Positions 6,526-12,592 are shown, numbered from the stretch's first letter. The stretch: 12,711 nt of DNA from Candidatus Omnitrophota bacterium (GCA_022013205.1 JAKLQT010000119.1:1-12711); one strand, 5' to 3'. A program made the numbers and translations. The notes: a model not told the origin generated them from the sequence alone.

Positions 6526-8711
6526 AAATGAAGTTCAAATGTAAATTCTCTCAGGTTTTAGTTCGATATCTATCCTTAGCATTTTTTATTCTTATTATTA
6601 ACGTAGGACAAAGCTTCGCCCTTCCTCCGGTAATTTTTTATTCCGACCTCACGTCAGGCCCCAACACAGGCGGACAGGATAATAAAGGGGTATTTGTAAC
6701 GATTTGCGGTAAGAACTTTGGTTCTGCCAGAGGGACATCATATGTCACTATTGGCGGTGGATATGCTGATAATTATCCGATATGGACAGATACAAAAGTT
6801 ACGTTTCAGCTTGGAGTTAATGCGGCAACAGGAGATATCATATTGAGGACGAGCGAAGGGACATCTAACGGTATCCTTTTTACAGTTAGAAGTGGAAATA
6901 TTTATTTTGCGGATAACATTAACGGTAACGATTCTACAGGAGATGGAAGTATTGATAATCCATGGGAATCATTAAATCCAAAGCTTGTAAATGAAGCGTC
7001 AGCTGGTGATACATTTTATTTAAGGCAAGGCGTCTGGACTGAAAAACTATATGTCGGAGCAAACAGCGGAACATCGGGTAATGAAATTGCAATAGTAGGA
7101 TACCCCGGAGAAACAGCGGCTATTATAAAATCTTCGGGGAGATGTATTGAGTTTGGAACAGCAAGAAATTATTACATTTTTTCTAATATTACGATAACAA
7201 CTCCTGATGCTGCGATACATATAATAGGAACGGGTAATAGGTTTATTAATCTTGATGTGGTGGGATTGACAGACGGAGGAATCGATTATGCCATTATTCA
7301 TGTTCTGGGTGGGGCGGGGACAAAAATATACGGGTGCAGTTTGCACGGAGCAAGGTCTAACCAAAAACTTGATCATCCATTATATATAGGATATGGTTCT
7401 GATGATACTGATTTCGGTTGGAATCATATTTATGATAATAATGTTGATGTTGGCCCGCTTATTTCTACCAACCAAGACGGTGCGGGAAATAATTCTGCAT
7501 ACCAGTTTGTCGGGACAAAGATTCACGATAATATTATTAACGGGTATCCACCTTCCGGGGCTACGGTAAGAGCAAGAGGGATTGGATTTATTGCTCAATA
7601 CGCCGGCTCTACCGCTCAAGTTTATAACAATATTTTTATGAATTGCGGACCGTCTGGCGCGTCAACCTGTTATCAGATTTCTGGCAGTGTTGATTACTAT
7701 AATAATACTTTCTACAATTGCACAGGGGCAAATGCTCTTTCTGTTGGTTCCGATCCTGCGTCAAACAACTATTCGGAAACTGTAAATATAAAAAACAATA
7801 TTTTTTATGTGAATAGTTCTACTAGTTATATCAGTAATTCCTATGGGATGGTTACCGTGGATTATAATAACTATTATGGAAATCGAAACGGGCCGGAAGC
7901 AGACACTCACGCGGTCAACGGAGATCCCAAATTTACTGACGCCGCCAATGGTAATTTTAGTTTACAAGCATCGAGCCCTTGTATTGATGCCGGCTATGAT
8001 ACTTCATCGGTTGTGGCAAAAGATGCTGATGGTATTACAAGGCCGCAGAATTCGGTTGTGGATATCGGGGCGTTTGAGTATGTAAGTTCCATACCGGATA
8101 CAACTGCGCCGGCGGCTGTAAGCAATCTGAGTGTAACCGGGACTACGTCAAGCAGCGCGAGCTTAAGATGGACATCTCCCGGGGATGACGGAAGCAGCGG
8201 AACCGCGGCGAGTTATGATATTAGATACTCAACTGCTACAATTAATGGTTCTAACTGGGTAAGCGCGACGCAGGCAAGTAATGAACCATTGCCGCAGGTT
8301 GCAGGTTCCATCCAAACTATGACTGTAAGCGGCTTAACTGCATCAACGACGTATTATTTCGCGATGAAGGTATCGGATGAAGCGCCGAACACATCGGCAT
8401 TGTCTAATGTTGCCAGTGCGGCAACGGCAACACCAACACCTGCGGATACAACTCCGCCGTATACCACGGGCCATAGCCCGGCTAAATTGGCGGTAGATGT
8501 AACGCCCGGTACGAACATTGTGTTGCACGTAAAAGACGACGGAGCAGGGGTGGATATTAATACGATTGTGATGAAAGTCAACGGCCAGGTGGTAACTCCG
8601 GTGATTACGGGAACGCCGGCGGATTATACGCTGACCTATGATCCTTCCTCTGATTTTTCAGCAGGACAGGTGGTTAATGTTACTGTTGACGCGCGTGATT
8701 TGGCGCCGTAG
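6522..8711 (+). CDS. Exported multidomain beta-helix/FN3/Ig-like protein, probably C-terminally truncated
   Basis: Secreted or cell-surface protein of 729 residues. A signal peptide with a Lys-rich start and hydrophobic core (about residues 16-30) probably ends after SFA (residue 33). An IPT/TIG domain follows (about 35-115; VTICGKNFGSARG, GDIILRTSEG). A right-handed parallel beta-helix comes next (about 118-519), starting IYFADNINGNDSTGDG and ending SSPCIDAGYD...DIGAFEY, the closing signature of such repeats. Then an FN3 domain (about 526-636) and an Ig-like domain (about 641-729; PYTTGHSPAK, VKVNGQ-like core, FSAGQVVNVTVDARDLAP). Protein stops in the last strand of the Ig-like domain at DLAP where DLAGN would be expected. 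It has no transmembrane tail or PEP-CTERM-like signal. The stop abuts foreign-looking GC-rich sequence, so the 3' end was probably lost. It is translationally coupled to epsI. Binding or degrading a polysaccharide is possible but unproven. Confidence 0.87.
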   Translation: MKMKFKCKFSQVLVRYLSLAFFILIINVGQSFALPPVIFYSDLTSGPNTGGQDNKGVFVTICGKNFGSARGTSYVTIGGGYADNYPIWTDTKVTFQLGVNAATGDIILRTSEGTSNGILFTVRSGNIYFADNINGNDSTGDGSIDNPWESLNPKLVNEASAGDTFYLRQGVWTEKLYVGANSGTSGNEIAIVGYPGETAAIIKSSGRCIEFGTARNYYIFSNITITTPDAAIHIIGTGNRFINLDVVGLTDGGIDYAIIHVLGGAGTKIYGCSLHGARSNQKLDHPLYIGYGSDDTDFGWNHIYDNNVDVGPLISTNQDGAGNNSAYQFVGTKIHDNIINGYPPSGATVRARGIGFIAQYAGSTAQVYNNIFMNCGPSGASTCYQISGSVDYYNNTFYNCTGANALSVGSDPASNNYSETVNIKNNIFYVNSSTSYISNSYGMVTVDYNNYYGNRNGPEADTHAVNGDPKFTDAANGNFSLQASSPCIDAGYDTSSVVAKDADGITRPQNSVVDIGAFEYVSSIPDTTAPAAVSNLSVTGTTSSSASLRWTSPGDDGSSGTAASYDIRYSTATINGSNWVSATQASNEPLPQVAGSIQTMTVSGLTASTTYYFAMKVSDEAPNTSALSNVASAATATPTPADTTPPYTTGHSPAKLAVDVTPGTNIVLHVKDDGAGVDINTIVMKVNGQVVTPVITGTPADYTLTYDPSSDFSAGQVVNVTVDARDLAP

Positions 8712-8787
8712 CGCCGAAGTCCGAAGGACGATCGCTCGCTGGGACGAGGGACGCAAAGATATTAAAGTGAGTAAATTTTTTTATTGA
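8712..8787. other. Junction sequence with GTCC/GGAC hairpin and inverted 11-mer
   Basis: Directly after the premature stop lies GTCC-GAA-GGAC (8719-8729), followed by TCGCTCGCTGG (8732-8742). The latter is the exact reverse complement of an 11-mer upstream of epsI (5754-5764). The segment shares no coding frame with its neighbours and marks the boundary between the exported-protein gene and the degraded toxin module. Confidence 0.5.
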
Positions 8788-9139
8788 CAATACTACTTAA
8801 CTGGTGGCACCGCTCTATCGTTTTATTTTAACCATAGATTTTCCGAAGACTTAGACTTTTTCTCTCAAAACTATAAGAAAGAAGATTCTGATCGCGTCAT
8901 GAATCTTATTTGATATTTATTACTTATCAAAAAATCACAAGCCTTTGTCTGAATTCTTCTTTGAATACTTCTCTTACGATAAAGCAGAAAGTCTTATTGC
9001 TTGGTACCGGGGATTTAATCGGATGGATTTGAAGGTTGAACTTCTAGATTTAGTTCCAAAGGTTGATACTACAGAGGTGATAAAACATTTAGACGATGAG
9101 CTTTTAAAGAAACTACCAGAGAAATTAATCGAAAGGTGA
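8788..9139 (+). pseudogene. AbiEii/AbiGii-type nucleotidyltransferase toxin remnant
   Basis: Bases 8788-8913 read QYYLTGGTALSFYFNHRFS then EDLDFF, the nucleotidyltransferase signature of the AbiEii/AbiGii toxin family (GG motif plus SEDLDFF acidic residues). A TGA is the codon immediately before this segment and no start codon is present, so the N terminus is missing. The frame ends at 8911-8913. In the next frame, from about 8912 to the TGA at 9137-9139, comes DIYYLSKNHKPLSEFFFEYF and WYRGFNRMDLKVELLDLVPK, which looks like the C-terminal part of the same family. The middle of the protein (roughly 100 residues by family length) is absent. So both an internal deletion and a frame change are present and no functional toxin can be made. 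The intact HTH gene follows immediately. An open frame from a TTG at 8945 exists but I regard it as the toxin tail. Confidence 0.75.
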
Positions 9140-9144
9140 TAAAG

Positions 9145-9678
9145 ATGAAGACAAACTGGTTGTGGGACAGCAACATGGGAGAAGGTGAAGTAAGGGAAAT
9201 TTTAAAAGATGAGAGCCATCCTAAATTTAATATCTACGCGGAAAAACTCTTTTCTCGAGTTAGCGATCCTAAAATGGCATTCAGCATTGTTGATAAAGTA
9301 ACTTTTTGTAAAAAGTGGCCGGGGATAAAGAAACGAATGAGAAAAGACCGCTGGCTTAGAGATAGGGTGGTTTTCTGGCAGACAATATACGAACGCGTTC
9401 TTTGGGGATTGAAAAAACAGGGTGTTAATGTCAGGATCTCCCGGGAAGTAGAAATCTCTGCCGAAAGAATGAAGTTGGCTCAGGAGATTAAAGATATGCG
9501 AGTGGAATTGGGTTATACTCAGAAGGATATGGCCAAAAAACTAGGGGTAATTCAGCAGTATATTTCTAAAATCGAGAATGGCTATGAGAATTTCTCTGTG
9601 GATACCCTGAAACAAATAGCAGATGTGTTTGATAAGAGATTAGTGATAGCCTTAAAACCCCCTAGAAAGGCCCATTAG
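9145..9678 (+). CDS. XRE-type HTH protein, partner of the broken AbiEii-like toxin
   Basis: DNA-binding protein, probably the antitoxin or autoregulator of the preceding nucleotidyltransferase module. I prefer the ATG at 9145 (177 residues) because AAAGGTG at 9130-9136 makes a Shine-Dalgarno about 8 bases upstream; the in-frame GTG at 9136 lies inside that site. The first ~100 residues (NWLWDSNMGEGEVREILKD, FCKKWPGIKKRMRKDRWLRD) form a charged helical domain I associate with such partners but cannot name. Residues about 111-170 are a clear Cro/C1-type HTH (MRVELGYTQKDMAKKLGV, QQYISKIENG). The frame is intact, unlike its toxin. A perfect 8-bp inverted repeat spans its stop codon. Gene order toxin then HTH suggests the original pair was co-transcribed. 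Confidence 0.82.
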   Translation: MKTNWLWDSNMGEGEVREILKDESHPKFNIYAEKLFSRVSDPKMAFSIVDKVTFCKKWPGIKKRMRKDRWLRDRVVFWQTIYERVLWGLKKQGVNVRISREVEISAERMKLAQEIKDMRVELGYTQKDMAKKLGVIQQYISKIENGYENFSVDTLKQIADVFDKRLVIALKPPRKAH

Positions 9679-9691
9679 AGATATTTCTAGG
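9661..9691. other. Inverted repeat across the HTH stop codon
   Basis: CCTAGAAA (9661-9668) and TTTCTAGG (9684-9691) form a perfect 8-bp stem with a 15-base loop containing the TAG stop at 9676-9678. No T-run follows, so a classical intrinsic terminator is not supported. It could be an mRNA-end hairpin, an operator or chance. Confidence 0.4.
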
Positions 9692-9725
9692 CGTAGCTGA
9701 TGGGAGACTGCGAAGCGTTCCACCG

Positions 9726-9798
9726 CGCCGTATACCACCGGACATAGTCCGGCTAAATCGGCGGTGTGAATATAACGCCCGGCACGAACATTGTTTTG
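9726..9798 (+). pseudogene. Remnant of a second Ig-like domain copy
   Basis: These 73 bases align with 8455-8525 of the exported-protein gene (PYTTGHSPAK to GTNIV) with a net 2-base insertion near 9765 that breaks the frame. Most substitutions fall at codon third positions (ACG/ACC, GGC/GGA, AGC/AGT, GGT/GGC, GTG/GTT). That is the pattern of two copies that diverged under protein-level selection before this one decayed. It is likely a leftover of a tandem domain or of a paralogous gene. Nothing recognisable extends on either side. Confidence 0.75.
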
Positions 9799-9910
9799 GG
9801 GTCATTCTTATATGAATTGAATGGATTGATATAATGTGTTGAAAGATAAGAGGAAATGAAAAAGCATCGATTACCGTTTAAAAACCTAATATTATAAAAA
9901 AATAAATAAT

Positions 9911-10063
9911 CACACGGAGACACTGAGACACTGAGACACAGAGAATGATGGAAAATGGAATTGGTACAATTATAACGGATAGTCTGGTAGAATTTTTAAC
10001 ATCAAGACTCGTAAACGGAGATATTACCTAAAAAACTCTGTGATCTTTGTGGCTCTGTGTGAG
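9911..10063. mobile_element. Small inverted-repeat element with CACxGAGA-type 8-mer arms
   Basis: The left arm (9911-9943) is a run of 8-nt units: CACACGGA, GACACTGA, GACACTGA, GACACAGA. The right arm (10036-10063, CTCTGTGATCTTTGTGGCTC onward) carries the complementary units, and the outermost 12 bases match inverted at 10 of 12. Arms of this kind often flank GxxExxY protein genes in uncultivated bacteria, as far as I recall. The 92 bases between the arms hold a miniature ORF that fits an internally deleted GxxExxY gene. I read the whole as a non-autonomous deletion derivative. This is not a CRISPR: the units are contiguous and there are no spacers. Confidence 0.6.
9948..10031 (+). pseudogene. 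Miniature ORF resembling joined ends of a GxxExxY protein
   Basis: A 27-codon ORF begins MENGIGTIITDSLVE and ends TSRLVNGDIT. From memory, one GxxExxY subgroup begins with an E-x-IGTIIVDxAV-like segment and ends with TRIVNGL-like residues; the roughly 100 residues in between, including the GxxExxY motif itself, are missing. The reading frame is preserved across the presumed junction near 9990. A second ATG lies three bases upstream (9945). Assignment depends on two short matches and on the flanking arms, so it is suggestive rather than certain. Confidence 0.5.
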
Positions 10064-10202
10064 AATGTAAAATTTATAAGGACTCACTACAGTTGCCGGA
10101 CTATATGAAATTAATCATAAGAGTCCAACTCAATTAAGAAAGAACCCTTGATTTTGATTGAAAGTCAGCAAAGTTCGATGTCATCCGATGTGTCGACATT
10201 TA
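10064..10202. other. Gene-free stretch before the ATPase promoter
   Basis: No ORF or RNA gene is recognisable. A weak GGACTC (10080-10085) / GAGTCC (10121-10126) inverted pair is present. Together with 9679-9910 this makes a roughly 600-base gap between genes (9679-10280) whose only identifiable content is the Ig-like remnant, the inverted-repeat element and the promoter described separately. Confidence 0.5.
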
Positions 10203-10273
10203 TTTCATGAAAAATATTGACAGCTCTGGCGGTAATTGTTATGATAATCACCAGGATAGTTGCTGAAAAGGAG
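10203..10273 (+). promoter_or_regulatory. Near-consensus sigma-70 promoter and RBS for the ATPase gene
   Basis: TTGACA (10217-10222), a 17-base spacer and TATGAT (10240-10245) make a near-perfect housekeeping promoter. A 10-base perfect palindrome, TTTCATGAAA (10203-10212), lies just upstream of the -35 box and could be an operator. AAAAGGAG (10266-10273) sits 7 bases before the ATG at 10281 and fixes that start. Confidence 0.8.
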
Positions 10274-10280
10274 ATATAAT

Positions 10281-11462
10281 ATGTATATTCCAAGACAGAT
10301 AGATGTTTATGATTGCCTTAAACAGAAATCATTATTTTTGCTTGGGCCAAGGCAAACAGGTAAATCATGCCTGATTAGTAATACGTTAAGTGAATTTCGA
10401 GTGTATGATCTTTTAGATAATGAAGTTTTTTTGAATTTCAGCAGAGAGCCTAAAAGATTAGAGCAAGAGATAGAGCCGAATAAAAAAATAATCATTATAG
10501 ATGAAATCCAAAAGCTGCCGTTTCTTTTAGATGAAGTGCATCGTATTATTGAAAAATATGGAATACATTTTTTGCTAACCGGCTCAAGCGCTAGGAAACT
10601 ACGCCGGGGCGGCGTAAATTTGCTGGGCGGCAGAGCACGTTCGAAATCTCTTCATCCATTTATTTTTACTGAGTTAAAGAAGAAATTTAATCTACTGAAA
10701 GCTCTTAATTATGGATTAATTCCTTCTATTTATTTTTCTGATTCTCCTGAGGAAGATTTAAAGGGGTATTCCGGATCTTATTTAAAAGAGGAAATCGCGG
10801 CAGAAGGATTGACTAGAAATGTTCCCGCGTTTAGCCGATTTCTACAGGTCGCGGCGTTTTGTAATGGACAAATGATTAATTATACTAATATAGCTAATGA
10901 CGCGCAGGTTCCAGTTAGTACAGTCCAGGAGTATTTTCAAATTCTTCGTGATACTTTGATTGGGTTTGATGTCCCGGCTTGGAAAAAGAGCCAAAAAAGA
11001 AAGCCGATATCAACTTCTAAATTTTATTTTTTTGACGTGGGAGTTGTTCGCTATTTGCAAAATCGTTCGGTTTTAAAAGAAAAATCACCGGAATTTGGAG
11101 ACGCTTTTGAAACTTATTTAGCGCATGAACTTAAAACGTATGTGGATTATAACAGCTTAAGAGAACTTTATTATTGGCGGTCAAAATCAGGATATGAAAC
11201 GGATTTTGTTATAGAGGATATTTTAGCTGTTGAAGTTAAGGCGAAAAGCAATATTTCGGCAAGTGACTTGCGCGGAATCTTAGCGCTAAAGGAAGAAGGG
11301 AAGTTTGCTAATTATGTGGTTGTCAGCCTGGAAAAATACCCGCGGACAGTTAAAGGGATTCAGATCCTCCCTTGGAAGGGTTTTCTTACGCGATTATGGG
11401 GTAATGCGTTTAATAGACCGATTCGTTCTCGAAAAACCTCTTCAAATCCCCCAAAAATATGA
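10281..11462 (+). CDS. AAA ATPase with DUF4143 C-terminal domain
   Basis: ATP-binding protein of the widespread AAA_14/DUF4143 family (393 residues). Cellular role is unsettled; members are abundant in accessory regions. Walker A is GPRQTGKS (22-29), Walker B IIIIDEIQ with D74 and E75, and LTGSSARKL (from residue 99) matches the sensor-1 region with a following arginine. The C-terminal DUF4143 domain includes NVPAFSRFLQVAA, a winged-helix-like STVQEYFQILRDTL, FFDVGVVRYL, and a PD-(D/E)xK-like tail YYWRSKSGYETDF (D308) with AVEVKAK (E318, K320), which suggests a nuclease-fold remnant or activity. The start is ATG10281, supported by AAGGAG; an in-frame TTG at 10260 is upstream of that Shine-Dalgarno. 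The gene stands alone with its own promoter. The last ~15 residues (RPIRSRKTSSNPPKI) look unlike the usual end and may be read-through past the original stop. Confidence 0.92.
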   Translation: MYIPRQIDVYDCLKQKSLFLLGPRQTGKSCLISNTLSEFRVYDLLDNEVFLNFSREPKRLEQEIEPNKKIIIIDEIQKLPFLLDEVHRIIEKYGIHFLLTGSSARKLRRGGVNLLGGRARSKSLHPFIFTELKKKFNLLKALNYGLIPSIYFSDSPEEDLKGYSGSYLKEEIAAEGLTRNVPAFSRFLQVAAFCNGQMINYTNIANDAQVPVSTVQEYFQILRDTLIGFDVPAWKKSQKRKPISTSKFYFFDVGVVRYLQNRSVLKEKSPEFGDAFETYLAHELKTYVDYNSLRELYYWRSKSGYETDFVIEDILAVEVKAKSNISASDLRGILALKEEGKFANYVVVSLEKYPRTVKGIQILPWKGFLTRLWGNAFNRPIRSRKTSSNPPKI

Positions 11463-11478
11463 TATACTTATATATTAT

Positions 11479-11557
11479 GGGATTGCGGTTGTATGGCAGA
11501 AGCCAGAGATAATCTTAATGTCACATCCAATCTTTTTTTCTAATACAGCCGCAACCC
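11479..11557. repeat. Inverted repeat between the ATPase and coiled-coil genes
   Basis: GGGATTGCGGTTGTAT (11479-11494) pairs with ATACAGCCGCAACCC (11543-11557): about 15 pairs with one bulged A and one G-U-type mismatch, loop of 48 bases. A TGGC-AGAA-GCCA mini-hairpin lies at 11494-11505 and a run of seven T at 11533-11539. The arms could be the ends of a small element or an mRNA leader structure for the downstream gene. Not a classical terminator, because the T-run is inside the loop. Confidence 0.55.
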
Positions 11558-11590
11558 AATTTAAAAAACCTATCAAGCCAAGAGGTAGTT

Positions 11591-11941
11591 ATGAAGAAGA
11601 AAGATGTTCGGAAAACAACCCAGACTCCGGAATACGATTCTAAAAGAGAACAAAATGTTATAATTGAAGAGATATATACTTCGGTAAAGAAAGTTGCGGA
11701 GCAAGTTACAACGATGAAAGAAGAAATTCTTACTGAAGTAAGGACAGAGATTGGCGGAGTAAAATCAGAACTTGAGATAGTAAAGATGGCAGTGATGGAA
11801 AACAGTAGGGGCATAAAAGGATTAAAAACCGATGTAGCGGAAATAAAAATTCGGCAGGATAGAATGGAACAAAAACTTGATACTGCTTTAGATAATCACG
11901 AAAAAAGAATAACGCACGTAGAAGAAAAAATAGGTATATAG
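11591..11941 (+). CDS. Small coiled-coil hypothetical protein
   Basis: A 116-residue soluble, highly charged protein with no signal peptide or membrane segment. The N terminus is MKKKDVRKTTQTPEYDSKRE; residues about 24-115 form long helices with hydrophobic heptad spacing (IEEIYTSVKKVAEQVTTM, VKSELEIVKMAVMENSRGIK, LKTDVAEIKIRQDRMEQKLD). A coiled-coil or trimeric rod is therefore likely. AGAGG at 11581-11585 lies 5 bases before the ATG, supporting the start. I recall similar small proteins repeated in Omnitrophota-type genomes but know no function for them. It stands alone in a region of remnants, with an inverted repeat 34 bases upstream of the ATG. A partner-binding or scaffold role is only a guess. 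Confidence 0.75.
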   Translation: MKKKDVRKTTQTPEYDSKREQNVIIEEIYTSVKKVAEQVTTMKEEILTEVRTEIGGVKSELEIVKMAVMENSRGIKGLKTDVAEIKIRQDRMEQKLDTALDNHEKRITHVEEKIGI

Positions 11942-11959
11942 CATTAACCTTTCCTTTAC

Positions 11960-12039
11960 AATTTTCATTTGCAAGCTACGAGCCCTTGTATTGATACTGC
12001 TTACAATACTTCGTCTATTAATGGTTCTAACTGGGTAAG
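11960..12039 (+). pseudogene. Remnant of a beta-helix/FN3 exported protein
   Basis: Bases 11960-12016 read NFHLQATSPCIDTAYNTSS, matching NFSLQASSPCIDAGYDTSS of the exported protein (7953-8009). Bases 12017-12039 are identical over 23 nt to 8241-8263 (INGSNWV in FN3). Relative to the intact gene, 231 bases (exactly 77 codons) are missing between the two parts, so the junction is in frame. The reading frame then runs out at a TGA within the next promoter. It is a degraded paralogue or tandem-domain copy. Confidence 0.75.
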
Positions 12040-12053
12040 AAGGGCGGCAAGGC

Positions 12054-12095
12054 TTGACAAGATGTGATGTATGGTGTATAGTGTATAAACGGAGG
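12054..12095 (+). promoter_or_regulatory. Promoter with heptamer repeats, plus RBS, for the antitoxin gene
   Basis: TTGACA (12054-12059), 17-base spacer, TATAGT (12077-12082). The -10 box lies inside a three-unit 7-nt array (ATGTATG, GTGTATA, GTGTATA at 12067-12087). Alternative -10-like hexamers TATGGT (12070-12075) and TATAAA (12084-12089) sit one unit to either side. GGAGG (12091-12095) is 8 bases before the ATG at 12104. Confidence 0.78.
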
Positions 12096-12103
12096 TGAGA
12101 AAA

Positions 12104-12361
12104 ATGAGCAGCCTGCATCGAACACAAATTTATATCGAGGAGGAGCAAATACGCCAACTTAAGCTTGAGGCAGAGAAGGAGCGCCTTCCGGTCTCTGTAT
12201 TAATTCGCAGGGCGATACAGCGCCTCTTAGAAACAAAGACAAGAAGTGTTAACTGGGATAGCGATCCGCTTACCAAGGCTGTGGGAAAAGTTAAACTTAC
12301 GGTAAATGATGCCTCTGTGAACCACGATGACTATTTATACAATGCAAGGAAAAAGAGATAA
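12104..12361 (+). CDS. RHH (CopG-type) antitoxin
   Basis: An 85-residue ribbon-helix-helix antitoxin. RTQIYIEEEQIRQL forms the N-terminal DNA-contacting beta strand and first helix, and ERLPVSVLIRRAIQRLLE forms the second helix. The acidic C-terminal part with NHDDYLYNARKKR is the usual toxin-neutralising tail of VapB-like partners of PIN toxins. GGAGG 8 bases upstream favours ATG12104; an in-frame GTG at 12095 overlaps that Shine-Dalgarno. It has its own near-consensus promoter and would autoregulate, as RHH antitoxins do. The gene is intact whereas its toxin, 3 bases downstream, is truncated. Confidence 0.88.
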   Translation: MSSLHRTQIYIEEEQIRQLKLEAEKERLPVSVLIRRAIQRLLETKTRSVNWDSDPLTKAVGKVKLTVNDASVNHDDYLYNARKKR

Positions 12362-12364
12362 TTT

Positions 12365-12592
12365 ATGGAAAAGGTTTTTGTGGATACCAGTGGTTGGGTG
12401 GCATTTTTTGTAGAGAATGATAGAAACCACAAAAAGGCAGTTTGTATCTTCGAGGATATTAAAAGCTCAAGGGCATCCATTTATACTTCAGACTATTGTA
12501 TTGACGAAACTATCACTACTATTCTCTCAAGAGGCGGCCATAAACAATCTGTTTTAGCAGGTGAGGCACTTTCAGGAATTAAGAACCGGTAA
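12365..12592 (+). pseudogene. VapC-type PIN-domain toxin, C-terminally truncated
   Basis: N-terminal half of a PIN-domain ribonuclease toxin: MEKVFVDTSGWVAFFVENDR supplies the first catalytic Asp (D7), and TSDYCIDETITTIL supplies the second acidic pair (D47/E48). Full-length relatives are about 130-140 residues; this one stops after 75 (LSGIKNR). It lacks the third and fourth conserved Asp (the TDxxS-like segment). No continuation is visible in any frame in the 119 bases that follow. Activity is therefore unlikely. A short immunity or regulatory product is possible but unsupported. It starts 3 bases after the antitoxin stop. Confidence 0.82.

Noticed and set aside
8600..8711. PEP-CTERM or other exosortase sorting tail at the end of the exported protein
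   Set aside because: The protein ends in beta-strand sequence; there is no Pro-Glu-Pro-type motif, membrane helix or basic end.
8784..8789. TTGACA box as promoter for the toxin remnant
   Set aside because: No acceptable -10 hexamer lies 16-18 bases downstream, and the site is at the truncation edge.
8945..9139. Independent 64-residue gene from a TTG start
   Set aside because: The frame is open further upstream (from about 8912) with DIYYLS-type sequence and reads as the C-terminal tail of the toxin; no RBS precedes the TTG.
9830..9835. TATAAT as a promoter -10
   Set aside because: No -35-like hexamer at the proper spacing and no gene follows until 10281, which has its own promoter.
9856..9897. 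13-codon ORF (MKKHRLPFKNLIL) with an AGAGGAA upstream
   Set aside because: Far too short to judge, with no conserved context; probably chance.
9911..9943. CRISPR-like short repeats
   Set aside because: The 8-nt units are contiguous with no spacers and no cas genes are near.
11494..11540. Intrinsic terminator after the ATPase gene
   Set aside because: The TGGC/GCCA hairpin is about 28 bases away from the T-run and no stem abuts the T-run.
11305..11643. 112-residue ORF in another frame overlapping the ATPase end
   Set aside because: It overlaps the well-supported ATPase and the coiled-coil gene and has no domain-like sequence.
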